From NCBI GenBank assembly GCA_021787595.1, contig JAJYLQ010000009.1:62001-126000 (forward strand): a stretch of DNA of 64,000 nucleotides, given 5' to 3'. Positions 8,683-18,065 of the stretch are shown here, piece after piece. A program made the translations under genes and the position numbers. This stretch comes from Chloroflexota bacterium (lineage in GTDB: Bacteria > Chloroflexota > Anaerolineae > Anaerolineales > Villigracilaceae). Each line of letters starts with the position of its first letter. Position 1 is the stretch's first letter. The notes below the pieces were generated by a model, which saw only the letters and a list, made by a program, of their open reading frames with translations, was not told where the DNA came from and ran no database searches.

Positions 8683-9954
8683 ATGTTAGATATCAATTTG
8701 ATTCGCGAGCAACCAGACGTTGTCCGTAAGGCGCTGAAAGACCGCCAGATGGACGCCTCGCCCGTTGACGAAATTCTTCAACTGGATCAGAAGCGCCGCG
8801 CGCTTTTGAGTGAAGTTGAAAAATTGAAAGCGGAGAGAAACGCCGCGTCCAAAGAAATAGGAAAGATGAAAGATGAAGTAGAACGAGAAAAGAAGATCAA
8901 AGCGATGCGACTCGTTGGCGATAAGATCAGCGCGTTGGATAACGAAGTCGCGGAAGTGGACGCGCAGTTGAGCAGCGTCACCGCGACGATTCCGAACGTT
9001 CCAGATCCGCGCACGCCGTATGGAAAAGACGACAGCGAGAACGTGGTCCTGCGGACCGTTGGCGAACCGAAAGAATTTGATTTCCAACCCAAGCCGCATT
9101 GGGACCTTGGTCCCGCGCTCGGCATCCTTGACTTTGAACGCGGCACGAAGATCACCGGCTCCCGCTTTTATGTGCTGAGCGGCCCCGGCGCGCGGCTTCA
9201 GCGCGCATTGATCGCCTTCATGCTGGATCTTCACATCCGCCAAGGCTACACGGAAAAATATCTGCCGTTCATGGTCAAGACCGAAACGGTTTATGGCGCG
9301 GGCCAACTGCCCAAATTCGCCGATAATCTGTATAAAGACCATGAGGAAGATTTTTATTTCGTGCCGACCGCCGAGGTTCCGCTGACCGGTTTGCACATGA
9401 ACGAAATTCTCAACGAAGCCGATCTGCCGCTGCGTTATACAGCCTACACGCCCTGCTTTCGCCGCGAAAAAATGAGCGCGGGGCGCGACGTGCGCGGCAT
9501 CAAACGCGGCCACCAATTCGATAAAGTCGAAATGTACATTTATTCCAAACCCGAAGACTCGGATGCGTGGCTGGAGAAAATGCGCGAGCACGCGGAAGAA
9601 ACCTGCAAGGAGCTTGGCCTGACGTATCGCGTCAAACAACTCTGCACCGGCGACATCGGTTTCGGCGCAACGATGACGTATGACATCGAAGTCTGGGCGC
9701 CGGGATGCGGCGAGTGGCTGGAGGTCTCCTCGGTTTCGAACGACACGGATTTTCAAGCGCGCCGCGCCAACATCAAGTATCGAACAACAGAAAAAGGCAG
9801 GACGCGCCTGTTGCACACATTGAACGGCTCGGGTCTGGGACTCCCCCGTACCTTGATCGCCGTTATGGAAAACTATCAGCAGGCTGACGGCTCCATCGTC
9901 GTACCCGACGCTCTCCGTCCGTGGATGGGCGGCGTGGATGTAATCAGACCGTAA
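8683..9954 (+). CDS. serS: Seryl-tRNA synthetase
   Basis: 423 residues with GGAGGTG 5 bases before the ATG. The first 110 residues form the tRNA-binding helical arm ([20 protein letters not shown], then a charged coiled coil). Class II motif 2 lies near residue 265 ([20 protein letters not shown]) and motif 3 near residue 380 ([20 protein letters not shown]). It charges tRNA-Ser with serine. Expression is controlled by the T-box leader directly upstream. A longer upstream frame (8647) has no ribosome site and is rejected. Confidence 0.98.
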   Translation: MLDINLIREQPDVVRKALKDRQMDASPVDEILQLDQKRRALLSEVEKLKAERNAASKEIGKMKDEVEREKKIKAMRLVGDKISALDNEVAEVDAQLSSVTATIPNVPDPRTPYGKDDSENVVLRTVGEPKEFDFQPKPHWDLGPALGILDFERGTKITGSRFYVLSGPGARLQRALIAFMLDLHIRQGYTEKYLPFMVKTETVYGAGQLPKFADNLYKDHEEDFYFVPTAEVPLTGLHMNEILNEADLPLRYTAYTPCFRREKMSAGRDVRGIKRGHQFDKVEMYIYSKPEDSDAWLEKMREHAEETCKELGLTYRVKQLCTGDIGFGATMTYDIEVWAPGCGEWLEVSSVSNDTDFQARRANIKYRTTEKGRTRLLHTLNGSGLGLPRTLIAVMENYQQADGSIVVPDALRPWMGGVDVIRP

Positions 9955-9982
9955 CATACAAAACCCTCGCAAGGTTTTTCTT

Positions 9983-10510
9983 ATGCCTCCCTGGCTTGAA
10001 TTCCTCGTTCAATGGCTCACGCTGACGTTCATGCTGCTTGGCCTGGTCGGATTGATCATCCCGGTCTTTCCCGGCCTGATCATCATCTGGCTGTCGGCGC
10101 TCATTTACGCGTTGATCGAAAATGCCGCGGGCCGCATGGATTGGATCGGCTGGACATTTTTTGCGGTCATCACAGTCCTGATGCTTGTCGGAAGTGTGAT
10201 TGACAACATCATCATCGCCCATCGAATGCGCGGCCATTCCATTCCGTGGATCAACATTGGCCTCAGCTATCTGGCGGGAATCATCGCCAGCCTGTTCCTC
10301 ACGCCGTTGATCGGATGGTTTGCTTCGCCGCTGGCTTTATTCGGCGCGGAATATCTGCGGTACAAAAATCCAAAACTGGCGTTTGATTCGGCCAAAACGT
10401 ATATGATCGCGTGGGGCTGGTCTTTTGCCGCGGTCTTCGGCATCGGCGCGCTGATGATCGCTTTGTGGATGTTCTGGGTGTGGCTGAAAATTCCTTCAAA
10501 CGGTTTATAA
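9983..10510 (+). CDS. DUF456 family membrane protein
   Basis: 175 residues, almost entirely hydrophobic, with five or six predicted membrane segments and a Gly/Pro-rich early motif GLVGLIIPVFPGLIIIWLSA typical of DUF456 proteins. The function of the family is not established. It starts 28 bases after serS and is probably co-transcribed with it and with the next small membrane protein. Confidence 0.8.
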   Translation: MPPWLEFLVQWLTLTFMLLGLVGLIIPVFPGLIIIWLSALIYALIENAAGRMDWIGWTFFAVITVLMLVGSVIDNIIIAHRMRGHSIPWINIGLSYLAGIIASLFLTPLIGWFASPLALFGAEYLRYKNPKLAFDSAKTYMIAWGWSFAAVFGIGALMIALWMFWVWLKIPSNGL

Positions 10511-10558
10511 TGAAGATCACCTGCAAATTCCAAAACCTGTCTTCCAAAGGAGAATCTT

Positions 10559-10837
10559 ATGCCCCCAATCGTAAATGACCTGTTCGGCCTGCTTGGTTTT
10601 CTGCTGCGAGCACTGGGATTCCTGGTCTTCGGTTTTGCCATCGGACGTTTCTTTTTCGACAGTTTCAAGAACGCGGAATGGCAGTTGAAGATCGCCCTGG
10701 CTCTCGGTCTCTTTGGCCTGCTCATCGGCCTGACGGACTTCGCCTCGCCCGGCTCGGCAGGCGCGTTCGCGCTTGGCGCGGGCGGCGCATATTTCATGCC
10801 CATGGTGGCAGCCAAGCCCAGCGAAGAAACCAAATAA
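10559..10837 (+). CDS. Small membrane protein of unknown function
   Basis: 92 residues, preceded by AAAGGAGA. Three hydrophobic stretches (about residues 8-30, 42-60 and 65-83) are rich in Gly and Ala. No family recognised. It is the last gene before a clear terminator hairpin, in the serS-DUF456 transcript. Confidence 0.7.
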   Translation: MPPIVNDLFGLLGFLLRALGFLVFGFAIGRFFFDSFKNAEWQLKIALALGLFGLLIGLTDFASPGSAGAFALGAGGAYFMPMVAAKPSEETK

Positions 10838-10845
10838 CGATCCAT

Positions 10846-10885
10846 AAAAAACTCAGGCTCCAATCAGGAACCTGAGTTTTTCATT
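10846..10885. terminator. Terminator, A-rich on one side and T-rich on the other
   Basis: ACTCAGG (10851-10857) pairs with CCTGAGT (10871-10877). It is preceded by AAAAA and followed by TTTTTC, so it can end transcription in either direction. Confidence 0.85.
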
Positions 10886-10987
10886 TCAGGAAATAACGCG
10901 GCTTTATTTTATAGAACTCGCTTTACGCAGTGCGTTGCACCGAACGGGGCAACCTCAAATGATAAAGCGCAGCGGGAGCGCTCAAAG

Positions 10988-11082
10988 TTTGATACTGTTG
11001 GCGAAATCGGGAATTGCGCCTGCTTACCCGTTTAGCAGGCACACATTTACGGATGGAAAATGAATTCGCCAACAGTATCAAA
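10988..11082. repeat. 95-base element with perfect 18-base inverted ends
   Basis: TTTGATACTGTTGGCGAA (10988-11005) is repeated exactly in inverse at 11065-11082. Between them lies a second hairpin, GCCTGCT..AGCAGGC at about 11018-11040. No coding frame of note. It resembles a miniature inverted-repeat element, but no second copy was seen in this window. Confidence 0.6.
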
Positions 11083-11105
11083 GTTTGTTAGCCTGCAACT
11101 ATTCC

Positions 11106-11244
11106 GGCGGATTGAAATCCTGCCTCAGCCCATGGAAGTGGCGCCTTGGCGCCACTCAGGAGGCTAATCCGAAGGCGTCGCCGTGGCGCCGTGGCGACAA
11201 TTTCCACGTATTGAGCAGGCGGCTTTAGCCCCGCGCATCAAAAT
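11106..11244. repeat. Repeat family R2 copy with nested GTGGCGCC palindromes
   Basis: Imperfect inverted ends of the type GGCGGATTGAAATCCTGCCT and its complement enclose several GTGGCGCC/GGCGCCAC palindromes. Other R2 copies are at 30442-30519 and 58819-58977. It fills most of the non-coding gap before the first M42 gene; nothing else is seen there. Confidence 0.6.
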
Positions 11245-11303
11245 ACGCTTACAACCTTTTAGTGCACCCAGCGCAGCGCACCCTCCTGACGGCCGCGCTT
11301 ATG

Positions 11304-12305
11304 CTACAAACTCACCCTCGACTTCAACAAAGCCACAAGCAGCCGCACGCTGTTTTCCACATCATCCATGTCAACCATTTCTGACGGCGAATGGACATAA
11401 CGCGCTGGGATGCTGACGCCTCCCGCCGCGACGCCTGCCCGCGTAACTTGAATGGCGCGCGCGTCTGTGGAACCCATAATCAAAACTTCGCGCTGGTAAG
11501 GAATCTTATTTTTCTCGGCGGTCTTCACCATCCACGATACAACGCGCGGGTCGGCCAACATGCCCGCGTCCTTGACCTTGATCGCCGGCCCGCGGCCCAG
11601 GGCGACTTCCATCTTACGTCCCATCGGCGTATCGCCGGTAGAAGTCACATCCACGGCAATCGCCACATCAGGATCAATTCCATAAGCCGCGGGCCCCGCG
11701 CCGCGCGCCCCAACCTCCTCCTGTGCAGTGAAAACAAAATACACTTCGTTCGGTCCGGACCCGAGGCGGCGCAGCGTTTCGATGAGCACCGCCACACCCG
11801 AACGGTCGTCCAGCGACTTCGCCACGACGCGTTTCCCCAGATCCAAAAATGGACGCTCGAACGCGGCCACGTCCCCCAATTTGACGGGACAATCTTTTTG
11901 GCTCGTTGCGCCCACATCTATGAACATCTTGTCCAGCGGCGGAGTTTCGCGAAAGTTCGACAAAAGCTCATTGTTGATCACGCCCGCTGCGCCATTCGCA
12001 AAACGGACACGGCCCGAAGGCGCATACCGTCCGAACACCGCGCCCACATTACTAAAGCGGGCGAAACCATTTTCATCCACGTGCGTCACCATCAAACCAA
12101 TCTCGTCCATGTGCGCGGCAACCATGACGCGCTTCCCGTCCCGAACGCCAGCCGAAGCGCCTTTGCGCGCGATCAAATTGCCCAGTGCGTCCACATGAAT
12201 TTCATCCGCGAATCCTTTGATCTCTTTGCGAATCACCTCGCGGATCGCGTCTTCAAATCCTGATGGACTGAATACGTTCGTCAGCTTTTCAATGAGTGCT
12301 TTCAT
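11304..12305 (-). CDS. M42 family metallo-aminopeptidase, first of three
   Basis: 333 residues from ATG at 12305, with AAGGAAG upstream. All M42 metal and catalytic motifs are present: VAAHMDEIGLMV, LDDRSGVAVL, FTAQEEVGARGA, AVDVT and ARYVHSP. M42 enzymes form large tetrahedral cytoplasmic complexes that trim peptides from the N-terminus, using two metal ions. It ends a run of four minus-strand hydrolase genes that includes two paralogues. Confidence 0.93.
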   Translation of the reverse strand: MKALIEKLTNVFSPSGFEDAIREVIRKEIKGFADEIHVDALGNLIARKGASAGVRDGKRVMVAAHMDEIGLMVTHVDENGFARFSNVGAVFGRYAPSGRVRFANGAAGVINNELLSNFRETPPLDKMFIDVGATSQKDCPVKLGDVAAFERPFLDLGKRVVAKSLDDRSGVAVLIETLRRLGSGPNEVYFVFTAQEEVGARGAGPAAYGIDPDVAIAVDVTSTGDTPMGRKMEVALGRGPAIKVKDAGMLADPRVVSWMVKTAEKNKIPYQREVLIMGSTDARAIQVTRAGVAAGGVSIPARYVHSPSEMVDMDDVENSVRLLVALLKSRVSL

Positions 12306-12324
12306 AACGCTTCCTTGTTCAAGA

Positions 12325-13035
12325 TTACAGCGGCACAACTTCGCCCGCCGAAAAGACTTTCGCGCTCCTGCGCGTCATTACATGGACTTTGCTCCTGCCC
12401 ATCGCTCTCCATTCGCCGCCCAGTTTGCCAACCAGCGCGGTGTCTTCATCCACGCCGATCATCACCTGTCCATCTTTCATCCGCTGGCGCATCAGGTTCA
12501 CCACCGGCTTGAACGGGCCGGAGCGGTCGAAGTGCGGCATCACATAATCGGCCGGCACGACACCGAAACCGTCCACCGCACCGAGACCAAGCTGCCTCAA
12601 ATTCGGCAAACGCCTGGCGAGGATCATCGCGCCTGCTGAACATCCGGCGTAGACCGCGCCGCGCGACCAGGCTTTTTGCGCGGCGGCCCAGGCGCGGCTT
12701 CCATTCATCGTTTCGTAAAGATAGACCGGATTGCCGCCGGAAAAATAAATCAAATCCGCTGACTCGAGGATCGATTCATACTGCGGATCGTCAGCCGAAG
12801 CGCGGTCAATGATATTCAGCGCGTGGACTTCGGCGCCGAGGGCGCGAAAATGTTCCACGCCCATTCGTGACCAGCGCCCCACGCTCTCGTCTCCTTCCTG
12901 ACCCGCGGCCGTGGGCAAACAAACGACGCGCGGCGCGCGTCCGTCGGCTTTGACCGAGTCAAGCAAGTGACGATCCACATCGTTCATCACGGGCAGATAT
13001 TCACCGGCACCCACTAAAGCAATCAAACCGTTCAT
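12325..13035 (-). CDS. Peptidase S51 family protein (dipeptidase E / cyanophycinase-like)
   Basis: 236 residues. The nucleophile elbow GCSAGAMILA (Ser near residue 135) and the preceding IYFSGGNPVYLYETM match the S51 family, whose members hydrolyse Asp-X dipeptides or cyanophycin. The start of the protein, IALVGAGEYLP, is glycine-rich as in relatives. It is flanked on both sides by M42 aminopeptidases, which fits a role in peptide degradation. The exact substrate is unknown. Confidence 0.82.
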   Translation of the reverse strand: MNGLIALVGAGEYLPVMNDVDRHLLDSVKADGRAPRVVCLPTAAGQEGDESVGRWSRMGVEHFRALGAEVHALNIIDRASADDPQYESILESADLIYFSGGNPVYLYETMNGSRAWAAAQKAWSRGAVYAGCSAGAMILARRLPNLRQLGLGAVDGFGVVPADYVMPHFDRSGPFKPVVNLMRQRMKDGQVMIGVDEDTALVGKLGGEWRAMGRSKVHVMTRRSAKVFSAGEVVPL

Positions 13036-13132
13036 AGTTACCTCTTATGCTCCGCCGCCGTCTCCGGCGGCATTTCTTGAAAGCCCCGCGCCGAGGAGAC
13101 TTCACGGCGAAATCGGAAGATTTCGCACTCCG

Positions 13133-14182
13133 TCACTGCCGTTTCAAAATTTCCGGCGTCATTCTTTTCAGCGCGGCGCGCAATAACGCCAGCGTATTCT
13201 TCCAATCATCAATGCGCGAGAGACTCATCGCAGTATGTGTGTACCGATGCGGCACCGAGACAGATACCACCGGCACGCCGGCCGCCGCGCGTTGGATGGC
13301 CCCCGCGTCCGTGCCGCCCCCGCCCGGCTGGCGGATTTGATACGGAATCCTTTCCTTCTCCGCGGTCTCCTGCAAAAATCGGACAAGCCGCGGATCGTCA
13401 ATCGTGGATGAATTCGCAACGTAGATCGCGGGACCAAGTCCAAGTCTGGTGTTGTAAAACGTGTTCTCGCCTTCGGTCTGCATTGGCAAATCATTCGCGG
13501 GTGTGGCGTCAATCGCAATTGCCAAATCCGGATGGAAATAATGCGCTGCGACTTTTGCGCCGCGCAGTCCAATTTCCTCCTGCACAGTGAATGCAGCCAG
13601 CAGATCAACGTTCGGCGGCGCGGACTTCACTAATTCAATCAGCGTCGCGACGCCAATGCGATCATCAATGGATTTTGACATGATCGAAGGCCCGACGCGC
13701 CGGAAGTTCGGCGCGAATGTTCCGCGGTCGCCGACCTTTGCCTTGCCGCCCAACCCAAGATCAATACGCAACGCGTCCACCGGAATCGGGTGTTGACGTT
13801 CACCGGGCGCTGTCAAATGAATCGGCTTGGCGCCAATCACACCGGGCGTGTGTTCCCTGCCAACAACAACTTGTTTTCCAGCCAGATTGCGCGGGTCAAT
13901 GCCGCCAATGGTCGTGAACTCGAACAGACCATCCCCATCGTCCGCGACCAGCATAAAGCCGACTTCGTCCATGTGCGCGTCGAGCATGACACGCAGGCGT
14001 TTCGCGCCGCGTCCGTTTTTGGTCACGAGCAGATTGCCGAGCGCATCCACTTTCGTTTCGTCAGCATAATCTTTGATCTCTTCCAAAATAATTTTGCGGA
14101 CTTCGTTTTCGTCGCCGGAAACAGAAACGGCGCGGCAAAGTTTTTCGAGCAATTTCAATGGAGGGTTGGCAATGGTTGGCAT
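13133..14182 (-). CDS. M42 family metallo-aminopeptidase, second of three
   Basis: 349 residues from ATG at 14182. The M42 motifs are intact: MLDAHMDEVGFML, DDRIGVATLIELV, FTVQEEIGLRGA, AIDATPAND and PHRYTHT. It diverges from the flanking paralogues well outside the motifs, so the three copies are not a recent amplification. The upstream frame (to 14215) runs into low-complexity DNA and is not used. Confidence 0.93.
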   Translation of the reverse strand: MPTIANPPLKLLEKLCRAVSVSGDENEVRKIILEEIKDYADETKVDALGNLLVTKNGRGAKRLRVMLDAHMDEVGFMLVADDGDGLFEFTTIGGIDPRNLAGKQVVVGREHTPGVIGAKPIHLTAPGERQHPIPVDALRIDLGLGGKAKVGDRGTFAPNFRRVGPSIMSKSIDDRIGVATLIELVKSAPPNVDLLAAFTVQEEIGLRGAKVAAHYFHPDLAIAIDATPANDLPMQTEGENTFYNTRLGLGPAIYVANSSTIDDPRLVRFLQETAEKERIPYQIRQPGGGGTDAGAIQRAAAGVPVVSVSVPHRYTHTAMSLSRIDDWKNTLALLRAALKRMTPEILKRQ

Positions 14183-14262
14183 GGTTATTTCAAAAACGCA
14201 GAACGTAAAACGCAAAGCACAATTTTGTTTTCGCCTATTGCGTTTTGCTCATTGCGTTTTGC
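14183..14262. repeat. Repeat R7: TTGCGTTTTGC-type tract
   Basis: The gap between two M42 genes is made of repeated GCGTTTTGC/GCAAAACGC units. Similar tracts occur at 18062-18130, 18587-18650, 24299-24378 and 30916-30975. It is non-coding. Confidence 0.6.
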
Positions 14263-15342
14263 TTATTGCGTTTTACTTTTTTCTTCCTCTTCCCAAACAA
14301 TCGTGGAAATGAAATCGGATTTCAAGCCGCTGATGAATTCTGAAAGCAGGCGGCCCACACGCTGAACATCTTTGATCGCGATGATCTCAACCGGCGTGTG
14401 CATATAGCGCATCGGGATTTCCAGAAGCATCGTTGGAATACCTTCTCGCGCCACCTGGACCGAATACGCGTCCGTGCCGGAATGCAGCGGAACAAGTTCC
14501 AGCGTAACCGGGATTTCAAGTCTGTCAGCCAGCTCATTGAATTTCTTATAAAGAAATGGATGCAAGTTGGCTCCCCATCCAAGCGTCGGACCCTTGCCAA
14601 GCGGGAACGTTTCCCAACCGTTCGCGCCGGGACCTTTGCCAAACGTCACGTCAACGACGACGGCCAGATCGGGATGCAAATCAAATGCGGACGTGGCTGC
14701 GCCGCCCAACGTCACTTCCTCCTGCGACGTGGCGACGGTCCACACATCCCAATCATGGGATTTGCCCCGAAGCTCCTGCAGGCAAACCGTCAGCGCCGCG
14801 ACGGATGCGCGGTTATCGAGCGAGTGCCCGCTGAGGGTTTCGCCCGCCAGATCGAGCGGCTGTGTGTCGAATGAAACGAGATCGCCCACCCGGACGAGAC
14901 CCGCCACTTTTGACGGGAGCAGGCCCACGTCCGCGAGAAGATGCGGGAGACCAATCGCGCCGTCGCGTTCATCCTCCGGCAGCGTCTTCATCGGCGGCAT
15001 CACCACAACGCCGGGCAAATCCTGCTTGCCGTGAACGATGACCGGCGTTCCCGGCAGGATGCGTGGATCGATCCCGCCAATTGCTTCCAAGTGAATGAAG
15101 CCATCGGCCACTTGCGTGACGATCAGGCCAATCGCATCCATGTGCGTTGCAATCATGATGGACGAACGCGGATTTTTGGCGCGGCCTTTTTTGAGTCCAT
15201 GCAAAGAACCGAGGCGGCCGACGGAAACTTCATCCGCCAGCGGCTTCCAGGTTTCTTCGATGAGACGCGCGACCGGGCCTTCGTAAGCCGAAAGCCCGGA
15301 CACGGAAATTAGTGATTTAAGAAAGGGAACGATGTCGGTCAT
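14263..15342 (-). CDS. M42 family metallo-aminopeptidase, third of three
   Basis: 359 residues. Motifs: IATHMDAIGLIVTQV, SLDNRASVAALTV (DNR instead of the DDR of the other two copies), ATSQEEVTLGGA, VVDVTFG and MRYMHTP. The metal-ligand positions appear conserved. Its start overlaps the stop of the upstream Thr/Pro-rich protein gene by four bases, indicating an operon. Confidence 0.92.
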   Translation of the reverse strand: MTDIVPFLKSLISVSGLSAYEGPVARLIEETWKPLADEVSVGRLGSLHGLKKGRAKNPRSSIMIATHMDAIGLIVTQVADGFIHLEAIGGIDPRILPGTPVIVHGKQDLPGVVVMPPMKTLPEDERDGAIGLPHLLADVGLLPSKVAGLVRVGDLVSFDTQPLDLAGETLSGHSLDNRASVAALTVCLQELRGKSHDWDVWTVATSQEEVTLGGAATSAFDLHPDLAVVVDVTFGKGPGANGWETFPLGKGPTLGWGANLHPFLYKKFNELADRLEIPVTLELVPLHSGTDAYSVQVAREGIPTMLLEIPMRYMHTPVEIIAIKDVQRVGRLLSEFISGLKSDFISTIVWEEEEKSKTQ

Positions 15343-15824
15343 GGTGTGGATGTTGATGTTGGAGGAAATGGAGTGATCGTCGTCAACGTGGGCGTCAGCG
15401 AAGGTGCCAACGTAAACGTTGGCGTAAGGGTGGGCGTACGTGTAAAAGTTGGCGAAGGTGTAAACGACGGCGTGAGCGTAGGCGTCGGCGTATTGGTAAA
15501 AGTCGGCGAGGGTGTGAACGTGTACGTCGGCGGGCGGAACGGCGTCAGCGACATCGTGGGAGTCAGTGTTTGCGTATCGGTCGGAGTTAAAGTCGGCGTG
15601 TCGGTCACTGTGCTGGTAAGAAACGATGGGGTCGGGCTAAGCGTCGGAGTGGAAGAGCTGGCCGTTGTGGCCGTGAGCGTCACGGTCGGCGTGGCAGCCG
15701 CCGGCGGAGGCGCAAACACAAGAGCAACGCCCCCGAGGCAATAACAAGGAATCGTGGCGAGGATGATTGCGATCAGGATCAGGTGTCGGCGTGCGCGTGG
15801 ATCGTCGGGATCTCGCATCGGCAT
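15339..15824 (-). CDS. Membrane-anchored Thr/Pro-rich protein
   Basis: About 161 residues from MPMRDPDDPRARRHL. A single hydrophobic segment (LILIAIILATIPCYCLGGVA) is followed by about 120 residues made almost wholly of Thr, Pro and Ser in TPT/SPT units. The tail is probably an extracytoplasmic, disordered, possibly glycosylated stalk. The regular coding creates a long antisense Val/Gly frame that is not a gene. It is coupled to the third M42 gene by a four-base overlap. No catalytic domain is seen. Confidence 0.7.
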   Translation of the reverse strand: MPMRDPDDPRARRHLILIAIILATIPCYCLGGVALVFAPPPAAATPTVTLTATTASSSTPTLSPTPSFLTSTVTDTPTLTPTDTQTLTPTMSLTPFRPPTYTFTPSPTFTNTPTPTLTPSFTPSPTFTRTPTLTPTFTLAPSLTPTLTTITPFPPTSTSTP

Positions 15825-15959
15825 GATGATAACATACAAGAGGAAGAAGTGATAAGTGAGAAGGAGGGAGTGAGAAGTAAAAAGCGCGGAAGGCACGTGC
15901 ATTCCTTCTCTCTTCTTTCTTCTCTCTTTTCTCTATCTTGAGAAGGTATAATTTCGATA

Positions 15960-18065
15960 ATGATTCCCCTTCACATTCGCATTGCGGGTTTTCTTTCGTA
16001 TCGCGATCCTGTTGAAATAGACTTTACAACCTTCGATTTGGCTTGCGTTTCCGGACACAACGGCGCGGGCAAATCGTCCCTGCTCGACGCGATGACGTGG
16101 GCGCTTTTCGGTCAGGCGCGCAAACGCGATGATTCGCTGGTCAATCTGCAATCGAAGGCCGCGGAAGTGGCGTTGACATTCGAATATGAGAAGAATGTCT
16201 ATCGCGTCTTGCGGACTCTGCCGCGCGGGAAGACGACCACTCTTGAGTTTCAGATTTTGGACGATAAGCAGGAGGCAGAAAGCAGCAGGCAGTCAACTGC
16301 TTTCCGCATTCCGCCTTCTGCAAGCTGGAAGCCACTCACCGAACGGACTTTACGCGACACGCAGGCACGCATCGAGCAGACATTGCGCCTCGATTACGAA
16401 ACCTTCGTCAACGCGGCGTTCTTTTTGCAGGGCAAAGCGGACCAATTCACGCAGCAAACCGCCAGCAAACGCAAGGAGGTTTTGAGCAGCATCCTGGGCC
16501 TGGAAATGTGGGAGATTTACAAACAGCGCACAGCAGAAAAGCGCAAATCGCTCGAAGATGAAGTCGGTTCGATGGATGGGCGAATTTCAGAAATCAACGC
16601 GGAATTGGATGAAGAAGAACCGCGCAAGCAGAGACTCAAAGAATTGGAAGATGAGCTAAGACGACAAAGCGCGATGCGTAAAACGCAGGAAGCCGCTTTG
16701 GAAAATCTGCGCAAGATCGCCGCCTCGCTCGATCAACAACTCGCCGCTGAAAAAGCAAAGCTGGAGGAAGAACGGCGCGGGTTGAAAGAGCAGGAGAAAG
16801 TGATCAGTGAGCAGTCGCCAGCGATCAGTGAGTTGAGCGGCCAAATTGAAAATGCAAAGAAGTCACTGGCGGAAGTTGAAAAGAAAATTACGCAGCGAAG
16901 CGCACTTGAAGAAAATCGAAGCGCGGCGCGCGAGCAGTTCGGACAATTGAAGGCCGAGAATGAATTGCTCAAAGCCCAAATGGATGAACTCAAAGAGCGC
17001 ATTGACCGGCTCGAGTCGGCGGAGGGCGCGACCTGCCCGTTATGCGGACAGCCATTGAGCGCGCAGCACCGCAAGTCAACCCTGAAACAGTTGCAGGCGG
17101 AAGGAAAAGAAAAAGGCGACCGTTTCCGCGTCAACAAATCGAGCATGGATGATCTTGCAAAGAAAATCGCGGAATACGAATCGCAGATTGCAAAGATCGA
17201 AAGCGCCGAGAGAGAACGCCTGATGGTTTCCAATTCCGTCACGCAATTGACGGAACGAATCGAAACAATCAAAAGCGCAATCAAGAATTGGGAAACCGCT
17301 GGCGCAAAGCGATTGAAAGAAGTTGAAAAGATTTTGTCGAGCAGGAAATATGCCATCGAAGAACAAAAACCTTCGGCGAATCTCGACGAAGCGGAACGCG
17401 CGCTGCTCGATTTGCAGGAACAGGAAAATCGTCTGAATCAGGAAGTCGGCGCGGCGCGGCAAAAAGTATCCGTGCTGGGTGAGCTGCGAAAACGCAGGGC
17501 CGATTATTCGTCCGAGCGCGAGGCGCTGGCTTTGCAAATCGGACGCCACAAGACTCTCGAACGCGCCTTTGGCAAAGATGGCGTCCCGGCGTTATTGATC
17601 GAACAGGCTTTGCCGCAAATCGAATCCAAGGCCAATGAATTGCTCGACCGTTTGAGCGACGGGCAAATGTCGATTCGATTCGTGACGCAGGCCGAATACA
17701 AAGACAAGAAGCGTGAGGATATGAAGGAAACGCTCGACATCCAAATCAGCGACGCGGCGGGCGTGCGCGATTATGAAATGTATTCGGGCGGCGAAGCATT
17801 CCGCGTGAACTTTGCAATCCGACTGGCATTATCGGAAGTGCTGGCACAACGCAAAGGCGCGCGCCTGCAAACGTTGGTTGTGGATGAAGGCTTCGGCTCG
17901 CAGGATGTTCAAGGCAGGCAGCGATTGATTGAGGCGATCAATCTGGTGAAAAACGACTTCGCCAAGATTTTAGTTATTACGCATCTCGACGAATTGAAGG
18001 ACGCGTTCCCAACGCGCATCGAAGTGGAGAAAACAGTGGACGGCTCGAGTGTACGGGTCGTTTAA
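15960..18065 (+). CDS. SbcC/Rad50-like SMC ATPase, short form
   Basis: 701 residues, shorter than classical SbcC (about 1000). Walker A is GHNGAGKSSLLDAMTWALFG near residue 32. A long coiled coil has a zinc-hook CPLCGQPL near residue 358, and the C-terminal half carries the signature YSGGEAFRVNFAIRLALSEV and Walker B LVVDEGFG. These ATPases pair with an SbcD/Mre11 nuclease to process DNA ends; no sbcD lies nearby. Residues of about 101-122 (16262-16330) are coded by an inverted-repeat sequence and look like an insertion. Confidence 0.9.
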   Translation: MIPLHIRIAGFLSYRDPVEIDFTTFDLACVSGHNGAGKSSLLDAMTWALFGQARKRDDSLVNLQSKAAEVALTFEYEKNVYRVLRTLPRGKTTTLEFQILDDKQEAESSRQSTAFRIPPSASWKPLTERTLRDTQARIEQTLRLDYETFVNAAFFLQGKADQFTQQTASKRKEVLSSILGLEMWEIYKQRTAEKRKSLEDEVGSMDGRISEINAELDEEEPRKQRLKELEDELRRQSAMRKTQEAALENLRKIAASLDQQLAAEKAKLEEERRGLKEQEKVISEQSPAISELSGQIENAKKSLAEVEKKITQRSALEENRSAAREQFGQLKAENELLKAQMDELKERIDRLESAEGATCPLCGQPLSAQHRKSTLKQLQAEGKEKGDRFRVNKSSMDDLAKKIAEYESQIAKIESAERERLMVSNSVTQLTERIETIKSAIKNWETAGAKRLKEVEKILSSRKYAIEEQKPSANLDEAERALLDLQEQENRLNQEVGAARQKVSVLGELRKRRADYSSEREALALQIGRHKTLERAFGKDGVPALLIEQALPQIESKANELLDRLSDGQMSIRFVTQAEYKDKKREDMKETLDIQISDAAGVRDYEMYSGGEAFRVNFAIRLALSEVLAQRKGARLQTLVVDEGFGSQDVQGRQRLIEAINLVKNDFAKILVITHLDELKDAFPTRIEVEKTVDGSSVRVV
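16262..16330. repeat. Palindromic insert inside the SbcC-like gene
   Basis: GCAGAAAGCAG and its near-inverse CTGCTTTCCGC sit within a low-complexity stretch that adds about 20 residues in frame between the N-terminal ATPase strands. It resembles the in-frame repeat insertions seen in other genes of this window. Confidence 0.45.

Noticed and set aside
8686-9972. 428-codon open frame antisense to serS
   Set aside because: It is a shadow of a strongly conserved gene with third-position GC bias; the translation is Phe/Arg/His-rich without recognisable motifs.
15346-15744. Val/Gly repeat protein on the plus strand
   Set aside because: It is the exact antisense of the Thr/Pro-rich tail coded on the minus strand; its regularity is a by-product.
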